A DNA stretch of 33,457 nt, from positions 1 through 33,457 of the forward strand of contig JAVVFH010000007.1 of assembly GCA_032250585.1 (NCBI GenBank), read 5' to 3'. The stretch comes from JAVVFH01 sp032250585. Its GTDB lineage: Bacteria > Pseudomonadota > Gammaproteobacteria > Xanthomonadales > SZUA-36. This document shows positions 23,982 through 31,143 of this stretch, one piece after another. The first letter of the stretch is position 1. Each line of letters opens with the position of its first letter. The position numbers and the translations under genes were made by a program. Below the pieces are notes generated by a model. The model was given only the letters and a program-made list of their open reading frames with translations, was not told where the DNA came from and made no database searches.

Positions 23982-24425
23982 ATGCTCTCGATGAAAGCCA
24001 AGTATGCATTGAGGGCCGTGATGGAACTCGCAAGGAATGAGGATCGACTGATGCAGACACGAGCGATTGCCAAGGCTGCGGAGGTTCCGCACAAGTTTCT
24101 CGAAACCATACTCACGGACCTCAAGAATCGTGGCGTGGTGTCGAGCAAACGCGGCGTCATGGGTGGGTATACCCTCTCCAAACCCGCAGACGTCATCACC
24201 ATCGGCGACATCATCCGCATCATGGATGGCCCGCTGGCGCCCATCCGCTGCGCCAGCGTATCCGCCTATCAGCCTTGTGACGATTGCCCGGACGAGGCCG
24301 CCTGTGCCATTCGCGACGTCATGAAGGACGTGCGCATCGCGATTTCGGGCGTCCTCGATCAGCGCACCATCAGCGACATGCTCAGCGCCCCCCGGCGCGA
24401 AACGGACTCCATTCTCGACGACTGA
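23982..24425 (+). CDS. Rrf2-family transcriptional regulator
   Basis: A 147-aa DNA-binding protein. The N-terminal winged helix is typical (M-K-A-K-Y-A-L-R-A, then TRAIAKAAEVPHKFLETILTDLKNRG). GYTLSKPADVITIGDIIRIMDGP follows. Four cysteines at 90, 99, 102 and 108 (C-x8-C-x2-C-x5-C) could hold an Fe-S cluster, but the spacing differs from IscR. Sulfate genes on both sides suggest it senses sulfur or cysteine status, as CymR does in Firmicutes; that is inference. ATG 23982 has AGGA seven bases before it; Met4 (23991) is an alternative if transcription starts near 23974. It is first in a probable operon with DUF2292, the porin and sbp-cysTWA. Confidence 0.9.
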   Translation: MLSMKAKYALRAVMELARNEDRLMQTRAIAKAAEVPHKFLETILTDLKNRGVVSSKRGVMGGYTLSKPADVITIGDIIRIMDGPLAPIRCASVSAYQPCDDCPDEAACAIRDVMKDVRIAISGVLDQRTISDMLSAPRRETDSILDD

Positions 24426-24484
24426 GGATCATGCGGGTTCCGGCCCCCGACGGGGTTCGATCGCGCGCACGGGAGAACAGGCTC

Positions 24485-24679
24485 ATGTCCGAAACCTTGA
24501 TGGAAAACAATTCGTGGAAGCGGATCGCTGACTCGGTGTTTGCTGTCGCCGGCGACATTCGCTACGGACGGGTGGAACTGACGATCCACGATTCACAGGT
24601 GGTTCAGCTCGAAGTGACCGAAAAGCACAGGCGCCCTGCTGAACGCCAGACGGGTTCGGCCTCACGCAAACGGGCCTGA
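24485..24679 (+). CDS. small DUF2292 (YezD-like) protein
   Basis: A 64-aa soluble protein. The core matches the DUF2292 family: W-K-R-I-A-D-S-V-F, then I-R-Y-G-R-V-E-L-T-I-H-D and V-V-Q-L-E-V-T-E-K-H-R. Function is unknown. As I recall, these small proteins tend to occur with sulfate uptake and sulfur-assimilation genes, including yezD in bacilli, which agrees with its place here between an Rrf2 regulator and a sulfate transporter operon. Start ATG 24485 was taken because the family core begins a few residues later. The last 16 residues are polar and not conserved. Confidence 0.8.
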   Translation: MSETLMENNSWKRIADSVFAVAGDIRYGRVELTIHDSQVVQLEVTEKHRRPAERQTGSASRKRA

Positions 24680-24753
24680 ACCAGGATCTCATCCCTACTT
24701 CCCCGCTGACCGGACGACCGGAGGCACATTCCCAACTGCAATAGGAGCAATTC

Positions 24754-26103
24754 ATGGTGAATGCATTGTCACGAAGCGTGGCTCAGGGCTTGGCGGTGTC
24801 CGCCCTGCTGTCCACGAGCACCGCCTGGTCGCAGGAAAGTGTGGCCGAACGGATTGAAAAACTGGAGCGGGAAATGGCCGCGCTCAAGCGCGAACTCGAG
24901 GCTGACCAACAGGCCGTGGCGGAGCGCGAGGCCAAAGCCGCGCGTGTCGAATACGGCAAGAGCGGCCTGAGAGTGTCGTCGGCTGACGGGCAGGACGGAT
25001 TGCGGCTGCGCGGCTATCTTCAGACCGATTCCCGCACCTTCATCAGCGACGACGAAAACCTCGGCGTGGACACTTTCCTCGTGCGGCGCGCGCGCCCCAT
25101 CCTCGAAGGCCATGTCGGTGATTTCAACTTCCGCCTCATGTACGATCTGGCACAGTCGGATTCCAGCCGGGCGCTGTTCGACGCCTACGCTGAGTATCGC
25201 CCAGGCAAGGCGTTTGCGCTGCGGGCCGGGAAATTCAAGGTGCCGTTCGGTCTGGATCGTCTCCGGTCTGCCAACGATATCGCCTTCGTCGAACGCAGCA
25301 TGCCCAACAATCTCGCGCCGAACCGGGACGTCGGCCTGATGGCTTACGGCACATTTCTTCCCGGATTTTCCTGGGAACTGGGCCTGTTCAATGGCGTTCA
25401 GGACCTCGGCAACGTAAGCAGCAACGCCGACGACGAACTGGAGTGGGCGGCTCGCCTGTTCGCGCACCCGTTCGCCGGGTCCGGTTCCGCGCTCGAGGGA
25501 CTGGGCCTGGGCGTCGCAGCCACCTGGGGGGAAAAGGACGGCAGCCCGGCCAGCCGCCAGGTGGGCGACTATCGCTCTCCCTCGCAGGTGCGCGTGTTTC
25601 GCTACCGCTCGGGCACCCATGCCGACGGCGATCATTGGCGAATCGGACCGCAGGGCTACTTCTACGCCGGCCCCTTCGGCATGCAGGCGGAGTACGCGGT
25701 GTCGAGCCAGCAGGTTCGCAACGGCGATCAGCGGGCCGAGATTGAAAACTCGGCCTGGGAAGTGCAGTTCCGCTACGTAATGACCGGCGAGGACGCGGCC
25801 CATAAGGGCTGGCCGGCGGCCACCAATGCATTCAATCCCCGCGACGGCCACTGGGGCGCATGGGAAATCGCCGCCAAGGTGGGGCAGCTCGACATCGACG
25901 CCGCGGCGTTTCCGTGGTTTGCCGATCCGGCCGCGGCCGTGGCGCGGGCAGACAATTATGGCCTGGCTTTGCACGGCTACCTGACGGACAACGTCAAGGT
26001 GATCGTCGATTATGAACACACCCGGTTCGATGGTGGCGCATCTGCTGGAGCGGACCGCGAGACCGAGCAGGTGGTCCTGGCGCGAATCAACTACAAATTC
26101 TGA
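24754..26103 (+). CDS. OprO/OprP-type outer-membrane porin
   Basis: A 449-aa beta-barrel. It has a signal peptide (cleavage near W-S-Q at about residue 27), a coiled-coil segment (E-R-I-E-K-L-E-R-E-M-A-A-L-K-R-E-L-E, about 30-60), which in this family mediates trimer contact, and a barrel ending in I-N-Y-K-F with the terminal Phe typical of outer-membrane proteins. Segments such as YLQTDSRTFISDD, FLVRRARPILEG and KFKVPFGLDRL are characteristic of phosphate-selective porins O and P. Since it heads a sulfate ABC operon, the natural anion may be sulfate. The ATG at 24754 has AGGAG nearby. Confidence 0.9.
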   Translation: MVNALSRSVAQGLAVSALLSTSTAWSQESVAERIEKLEREMAALKRELEADQQAVAEREAKAARVEYGKSGLRVSSADGQDGLRLRGYLQTDSRTFISDDENLGVDTFLVRRARPILEGHVGDFNFRLMYDLAQSDSSRALFDAYAEYRPGKAFALRAGKFKVPFGLDRLRSANDIAFVERSMPNNLAPNRDVGLMAYGTFLPGFSWELGLFNGVQDLGNVSSNADDELEWAARLFAHPFAGSGSALEGLGLGVAATWGEKDGSPASRQVGDYRSPSQVRVFRYRSGTHADGDHWRIGPQGYFYAGPFGMQAEYAVSSQQVRNGDQRAEIENSAWEVQFRYVMTGEDAAHKGWPAATNAFNPRDGHWGAWEIAAKVGQLDIDAAAFPWFADPAAAVARADNYGLALHGYLTDNVKVIVDYEHTRFDGGASAGADRETEQVVLARINYKF

Positions 26104-26104
26104 A

Positions 26105-26121
26105 GCGGCGGTGCGAGCCGC
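26105..26121 (+). other. short stem-loop between porin and sbp
   Basis: GCGGC and GCCGC pair across seven bases immediately after the porin stop, 30 bp before the sbp start. Too weak for a terminator; it might protect the porin message or attenuate read-through. Confidence 0.25.
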
Positions 26122-26153
26122 ATTGCGAGCCCAATTTTTGGAGGTACATGATC

Positions 26154-27182
26154 ATGAACGTTGAACGGAAACTGAAACACAATCTATTCGCAGCTTTATT
26201 GGCAGCACTACTGTTGCCCGGAATGCTGCCGGACGTCGCGGCCGCCGAGAAGGACACGCTGCTTAACGTGTCCTACGATCCGACCCGAGAGCTTTACTCC
26301 GAGGTGAACCCGCTGTTTGTGCAGCACTGGAAGGAAAAAACCGGTGAAACGATTTCGATCCGCCAGTCGCACGGCGGCGCGGGCAAGCAGGCCCGGGCTG
26401 TGATCGACGGACTTGCGGCCGACGTCGTGACGCTGGCGCTGGCTTACGATATCGACGCGATCGCCGAGCGCACCGGCAAGATCCCGGCCGACTGGCAGTC
26501 GCGCCTTCCGAATAATTCGTCGCCTTATACTTCGACCATCGTGTTTTTGGTGCGCAAAGGCAACCCGAAAGGCATTCGCGACTGGGACGATCTGGTCAAG
26601 CAGGGCGTCGAAGTCATCACGCCGAATCCGAAAACGTCCGGCGGCGCCCGCTGGAATTTCCTGGCCGCATGGGCCTTCGCGGCGGAAAAGTTTGGCGGCG
26701 ATGAATCCCGCATCAAGGCGTTCATGAAGAAGCTGTATCTGAACGTGCCGATTCTGGACACTGGCGCCCGCGGGTCCACGACGACCTTCGTCCAGCGCCA
26801 GATCGGCGATGTGCTGCTGGCCTGGGAGAACGAGGCCTTCCTCGCGATCAACGAACTGGGACCCGAGCAGTTCGAGATCGTCGTGCCCAGCATCAGCATT
26901 CGTGCCGAACCGCCGGTCACCGTGGTTGACGGGAACGCGAAAAAGCACGGCCTGCTGGACGCGGCCACCGCGTATCTCCAATTCCTCTACACGCCCGAAG
27001 TGCAGATCATCATCGGCAAACACTACTACCGGCCAAGCGATCCGGTTGCCGCAGCGCGATACAGTGAGCAGTTTCCGGATGTTCGGCTCGTGACCGTCGA
27101 CGACAGCTTCGGCGGCTGGCAGAAAGCCCAGGCCCGTCACTTCAATGACGGTGGCACGTTCGACGAGATCTACAGGCGGTAG
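26154..27182 (+). CDS. sbp: periplasmic sulfate-binding protein
   Basis: A 342-aa periplasmic solute-binding protein. The signal peptide has K/R at 5-8, a hydrophobic core and cleavage after A-A-A near residue 32. Mature start LLNVSYDPTRELYSE, QSHGGAGKQARAVIDGL, VVTLALAYDIDAIA and NPKTSGGARWNFLAAW are textbook sulfate/thiosulfate-binding protein blocks. It delivers sulfate to CysTWA. GGAGG at 26140-26144 is nine bases from ATG 26154 but only three from ATG 26148, so the later start is preferred. cysT begins 7 bp after its stop. Confidence 0.96.
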   Translation: MNVERKLKHNLFAALLAALLLPGMLPDVAAAEKDTLLNVSYDPTRELYSEVNPLFVQHWKEKTGETISIRQSHGGAGKQARAVIDGLAADVVTLALAYDIDAIAERTGKIPADWQSRLPNNSSPYTSTIVFLVRKGNPKGIRDWDDLVKQGVEVITPNPKTSGGARWNFLAAWAFAAEKFGGDESRIKAFMKKLYLNVPILDTGARGSTTTFVQRQIGDVLLAWENEAFLAINELGPEQFEIVVPSISIRAEPPVTVVDGNAKKHGLLDAATAYLQFLYTPEVQIIIGKHYYRPSDPVAAARYSEQFPDVRLVTVDDSFGGWQKAQARHFNDGGTFDEIYRR

Positions 27183-27189
27183 TCAGGTC

Positions 27190-28041
27190 ATGGCAACCGC
27201 GCTTCGACTGCCCTTCGTTCGCACGCGCTACAGCGTGATCCCGGGCTTCGGGATCACGCTGGGTTTCACGCTGTTCTACCTGAGCCTGATCGTACTGGTC
27301 CCGCTCGCCGGGCTGGCGCTGAAGACCGTGGAAATGTCGCTGCCTGAATTCTGGCGCACCGTTTCCGACAGCCGGCTGGTGGCAGCCTACCGGATCAGTT
27401 TCGGGCTGTCGCTGCTCGCCGCGCTGATCAATGCCGTGTTCGGCCTGGCGTTGGCCTGGGTGCTGGTGCGTTACAGCTTTCCGCTGAAGCGGCTGGTCGA
27501 CGCGCTGGTGGATTTGCCGTTCGCGATGCCGACCGCGGTCTCCGGCATCGCGCTGGCGGCGCTGTACTCGACCAACGGCTGGATCGGGCAGTATCTCGCG
27601 CCGTTGGGCATCAAGGTATCGTTCACGCCGCTGGGCATCCTGGTGGCGCTGGTCTTCATCGGCCTGCCCTTCGTCGTGCGCACCACCGAACCCGTGCTGG
27701 CGGACCTCGATCGCGAAACCGAAGAGGCTGCCGCGAGCCTGGGCGCCAGCCGCTGGCAAACCTTCTGGCGGGTGATCCTGCCCCATGTCGCGCCATCCCT
27801 GCTCACCGGCTTCGCGATGGCCTTCGCCCGCGCCCTGGGTGAGTACGGATCGGTGATTTTCATCGCGGGCAACATGCCGTATGTATCGGAAATCGTGCCG
27901 CTGGTGATCATCATCAAGCTGGAGCAATACGACTATGCCGGCGCCACGGCGATCGCCCTGGTGATGCTGCTGGCCTCGTTTCTGATGCTGTTCGTGATCA
28001 ACTGGCTGCAGAAATGGAGCCGCGTGAGGAGGCAGAGTTGA
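27190..28041 (+). CDS. cysT: sulfate ABC transporter permease CysT (CysU)
   Basis: A 283-aa inner-membrane permease with six membrane segments. The cytoplasmic coupling loop EEAAASLGA (178-186) followed by W-R-V-I-L-P-H is the EAA motif that contacts the ATPase. DLPFAMPTAVSGIALAALYS and FARALGEYGSVIFIAGN are typical for CysT. It pairs with CysW to form the sulfate channel. The start is ATG 27190, 7 bp after sbp. The stop overlaps the cysW start (TGATG), indicating coupling. Confidence 0.95.
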   Translation: MATALRLPFVRTRYSVIPGFGITLGFTLFYLSLIVLVPLAGLALKTVEMSLPEFWRTVSDSRLVAAYRISFGLSLLAALINAVFGLALAWVLVRYSFPLKRLVDALVDLPFAMPTAVSGIALAALYSTNGWIGQYLAPLGIKVSFTPLGILVALVFIGLPFVVRTTEPVLADLDRETEEAAASLGASRWQTFWRVILPHVAPSLLTGFAMAFARALGEYGSVIFIAGNMPYVSEIVPLVIIIKLEQYDYAGATAIALVMLLASFLMLFVINWLQKWSRVRRQS

Positions 28042-28880
28042 TGGCCAGGCGTAACCTGATTACCGAGCCGGCCTGGATCCGTATTTCACTGACCCTGGTC
28101 GCGATCGCATTTCTGAGCCTGCTGGTGCTGCTGCCGGTGATCGTGATTTTCGTCGAGGCGTTGCGCAAGGGTCTCGATGTTTATCTCGCGTCCGTCGTCG
28201 AGCCGGATGCCTGGTACGCGATCAAGCTGACCTTGCTGGTCGCAGGCATCTCGGTGCCGCTGAACCTGGTGTTCGGCGTCGTCGCCAGTTGGGCGATCAC
28301 CAAGTTCGAGTTCCGCGGCAAGGCTTTCCTGACGACGCTGATCGATCTGCCCTTTGCGGTTTCGCCGGTGATTTCCGGCCTGATTTACATCCTGCTGTTC
28401 GGCGCGCACAGCGCGCTGGGTAGCTGGCTGATCGACCAGGACATCCAGATCGTGTTCGCGGTCCCCGGCATCGTGCTGGCCACCCTGTTTGTCACCTTTC
28501 CCTTCGTCGCGCGAGAGCTGATACCGCTGATGCAGGAGCAGGGTACCGACGAGGAAGAGGCGGCGGTACTGCTGGGGGCGAGCGGCTTCGGTACTTTCTG
28601 GCGCGTCACCCTGCCCAACGTGAAGTGGGCGCTGCTGTACGGCGTGTTATTGTGCAACGCCCGGGCCATGGGCGAATTCGGCGCCGTCTCGGTCGTGTCG
28701 GGCCACATCCGCGGGCTGACCAATACGATTCCCCTGCACGTGGAGATCCTCTACAACGAATACAACTTCGCGGCCGCCTTCGCGGTTGCGTCGATCCTGA
28801 CGGTCCTGGCGCTGGTGACCCTGGTGCTCAAGACCGCAATCGAGCTGCGCTTCGGCAGATCCGACAAACCGCACATCTGA
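28041..28880 (+). CDS. cysW: sulfate ABC transporter permease CysW
   Basis: A 279-aa inner-membrane permease, partner of CysT. Six hydrophobic segments, EAA motif EEEAAVLLGA at 171-180 with WRVTLPNVKWALLYG after it, and NARAMGEFGAVSVVSGHIRG, which is diagnostic of CysW. Start ATG 28041 is chosen because GAGGAGG precedes it (about 28025-28031) and it overlaps the cysT stop; the frame could be extended by nine codons but would run deeper into cysT. cysA follows after 9 bp. Confidence 0.95.
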   Translation: MARRNLITEPAWIRISLTLVAIAFLSLLVLLPVIVIFVEALRKGLDVYLASVVEPDAWYAIKLTLLVAGISVPLNLVFGVVASWAITKFEFRGKAFLTTLIDLPFAVSPVISGLIYILLFGAHSALGSWLIDQDIQIVFAVPGIVLATLFVTFPFVARELIPLMQEQGTDEEEAAVLLGASGFGTFWRVTLPNVKWALLYGVLLCNARAMGEFGAVSVVSGHIRGLTNTIPLHVEILYNEYNFAAAFAVASILTVLALVTLVLKTAIELRFGRSDKPHI

Positions 28881-28889
28881 GGCCGGGAC

Positions 28890-30098
28890 ATGGGCATATC
28901 GATTCGCAATATTCGTAAGACCTTTGGCGATTTCACCGCGCTGGAGGACGTCTCGCTGGAAATTGAATCCGGCGAACTGGTCGCGTTGCTGGGCCCCTCC
29001 GGGTCGGGCAAGACCACGCTGCTGCGCATTATTGCCGGGCTGGAAGAGCCTGACACCGGAAGCCTCTTGCTGGAGGGCGAAGAGGTCAGCAGCCGCGGGG
29101 CGCGTGACCGCCAGGTCGGGTTCATGTTCCAGCACTACGCGCTGTTCCGGCACATGAAGGTGTTCGACAATGTCGCCTTCGGCCTGCGTGTGCGCAAGCG
29201 CGACCAGCGGCCGGACAAGACGGCGATCCAAAACAAGGTAATGGAACTGCTGCGCCTGGTGCACCTGGAGAGCCTGCACGACCGTTATCCGTCGCAGCTC
29301 TCGGGGGGGCAACGCCAGCGCGTGGCACTGGCGCGCGCACTGGCGGTGGAACCGCGGGTACTGCTGCTGGATGAACCGTTTGGCGCGCTGGATGCGAAAG
29401 TCCGCAAGGAGTTGCGACGGTTCATGCGGCAACTGCACGAGACCATCCACGTCACCACCGTGTTCGTCACCCATGATCAGGAGGAGGCGATGGAAGTGGC
29501 CGACCGGGTCGTGGTGATGAGCAACGGAGCGATCGAGCAGATCGGTACGCCCAACGAGGTCTGGAGCGCGCCCGTCAACAGCTTCGTCTACGACTTCCTC
29601 GGCAACTACAACGAGTTCGAGGGCTGGCGTGACGAGGACGGGGCCGTTCACCTGACCGAATATGATGTCGTTGAGCAGCCCGCGAGCGATCCGGAAAGTA
29701 TGCAGGACGAGGCGCGCCCGGCGGGTCGGCGGCGCGAGTGGATGTACCGGTTCCTGAGCCCGATCGCGCCCGGCCTGGCGCGCGGCAAAGCAGCGGTTGG
29801 CGACGCGCCCCCGCCTCCTCGCCGGGTCAAGGCCCGAACGGGTGAGGGAAAGCCGGTGAAACTCTACGCCCGCCCCCACGAGATTCTGGTGAGGCGTGAG
29901 GCGAACGGCGAAAACGAGTACATCTCCGCCCGCATCCTGCACATCAACCCGGCCGGACCGCTGGTCAAGCTGGAGATGCAACGCAAGAACGGCGGCTTGC
30001 TGCATGCCGAAGTTCCGGCATCGGTAGTGCAGAGTCAGGAATTGGAGCGTGGTCAGGATGTACTGGTGCGCCCCAAGCAGACGCGGGTTTTCGATTAG
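28890..30098 (+). CDS. cysA: sulfate ABC transporter ATPase CysA
   Basis: A 402-aa ATPase that powers sulfate/thiosulfate import. Walker A GPSGSGKTT at 35-43, Q-loop in FMFQHYALF, signature LSGGQ at 137-141 and Walker B LLLDEP at 158-163. It has TOBE-like sequence at the C-terminus (AFTER about 325). It is some 35-40 residues longer than E. coli CysA; the extra is an E/R/P-rich insert near 265-325 of low complexity that may be a flexible linker or regulatory segment. Last gene of the porin-sbp-cysTWA run. The following gene is of a different composition. Confidence 0.94.
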   Translation: MGISIRNIRKTFGDFTALEDVSLEIESGELVALLGPSGSGKTTLLRIIAGLEEPDTGSLLLEGEEVSSRGARDRQVGFMFQHYALFRHMKVFDNVAFGLRVRKRDQRPDKTAIQNKVMELLRLVHLESLHDRYPSQLSGGQRQRVALARALAVEPRVLLLDEPFGALDAKVRKELRRFMRQLHETIHVTTVFVTHDQEEAMEVADRVVVMSNGAIEQIGTPNEVWSAPVNSFVYDFLGNYNEFEGWRDEDGAVHLTEYDVVEQPASDPESMQDEARPAGRRREWMYRFLSPIAPGLARGKAAVGDAPPPPRRVKARTGEGKPVKLYARPHEILVRREANGENEYISARILHINPAGPLVKLEMQRKNGGLLHAEVPASVVQSQELERGQDVLVRPKQTRVFD

Positions 30099-30160
30099 GC
30101 AGGGGCGACTGGACACAACATTCTTGACGTGGAGACTTAAACCTGGAGTTGATCGTACCT

Positions 30161-30874
30161 ATGGCTAGCGAACCGGTTTTCAGTGCAACAAGCATCTCAG
30201 GCGACGAGATGACTTCGGGAGACAGTGTCGGAATGGAAGATATTCCGAAAAAGCTGTTGCAGGAGTTCAGAGAACAAATCGCTCACTACGAAGAATTCAG
30301 CCTCACGGTAGTCAAGCTGTTGGACAGCCTGCTGCAGGACACCGGATACAAGTACCAGATAACGCATCGCGTCAAGCAGTTAGCAAACCTGGAGGAGAAG
30401 CTGGCCAGAAAAATGGCCGAAGGCAAAATTTATAAAGCCCTCAGCGACATCGAGGATCTGGCAGGTATCCGGGTCATATTTTATCTGGAAAGTGACAAGA
30501 ACCAATTCATAAACAGTATGCTCGAGGAAATCAGCGGTGATTTGAAACTCGAATATAACCGGAAGGCAAGCGGCTATGAAGCTGCTCATATTATCGCCGG
30601 CTTGGGCCCTCGCAGGCTGGACTTGAGCGAATACAGAAAATTCGAGGCATTGAAATGTGAGATCCAGGTCACATCCATTCTCTACCATGCCTGGGCGGAA
30701 ATCGAGCACGACATTTTCTACAAGGAAGCCGCCGGCATTCGGAGGCTGCATCCCTGGAAGCACTGGTATCTTCGCCGGCGCATGAAAAAAATCATGGACA
30801 GGCACATTCGCAAAGCGTCGTCGGAGTTTGAAGGCATTATGGCTTCGATCGGCAAGATGGAAAGGAAAGCCTGA
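30161..30874 (+). CDS. stand-alone RelA/SpoT synthetase-like protein
   Basis: A 237-aa cytoplasmic protein with a single RelA/SpoT nucleotidyltransferase domain and no HD hydrolase or TGS/ACT domains. Visible motifs are THRVKQLANLEEKL, DLAGIRV (99-105), SGYEAAH (137-143) and EIQVTSILYHAWAEIEHDIFYK in part (167-188). Relatives make (p)ppGpp, and some (ToxSAS) transfer pyrophosphate to tRNA. Two positions depart from the usual small-synthetase consensus: the Ser of YxSxH is Ala, and EIQVR-T is EIQV-T-S, so activity is uncertain. No antitoxin gene is seen next to it. Base composition is lower in GC than cysA. GGAG at 30145-30148 lies 12 bases before ATG 30161; TTG 30149 is an alternative. Confidence 0.85.
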   Translation: MASEPVFSATSISGDEMTSGDSVGMEDIPKKLLQEFREQIAHYEEFSLTVVKLLDSLLQDTGYKYQITHRVKQLANLEEKLARKMAEGKIYKALSDIEDLAGIRVIFYLESDKNQFINSMLEEISGDLKLEYNRKASGYEAAHIIAGLGPRRLDLSEYRKFEALKCEIQVTSILYHAWAEIEHDIFYKEAAGIRRLHPWKHWYLRRRMKKIMDRHIRKASSEFEGIMASIGKMERKA

Positions 30875-30950
30875 TATTCAGGGCCGCATACCCGGGGTAT
30901 AGCATTAAAACCAGATTGCAACCCAAATGTATTGGAACGCGCTTTTCGTC

Positions 30951-30971
30951 AATACGCGCTTCAAGCGTATT
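30951..30971. terminator. stem-loop after the RelA/SpoT-like gene
   Basis: AATACGC and GCGTATT form a 7-bp stem with a seven-base loop 76 bp after the stop. No T-run follows immediately; a run of five Ts occurs at about 30993. A terminator role is possible only. Confidence 0.3.
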
Positions 30972-31063
30972 GCCGAGCTCATTGAGGCCCGTTTTTCGAT
31001 AGGGGTCTGGTCGGCCTCATCAGCTGAGTTCAACGTCAAATAAAATACTCTGGATCGAAATAA

Positions 31064-31093
31064 ATTGTGTAATCGCCACCCTTCTTACACAAT
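31064..31093. promoter_or_regulatory. 9-bp inverted repeat upstream of the second SLC13 gene
   Basis: ATTGTGTAA, twelve bases, then TTACACAAT, a perfect 9-bp dyad 50 bp before ATG 31144. The position and symmetry suggest an operator for a dimeric regulator. It differs from the TCCCTA-N9-TAGGA arms at the first SLC13 gene, so the two permeases would answer to different regulators. It could alternatively be an RNA hairpin. Confidence 0.45.
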
Positions 31094-31143
31094 AAAAAAG
31101 GGAATACATAGAATCTACAAGAAATACTTCAAGGAACGTAGGG

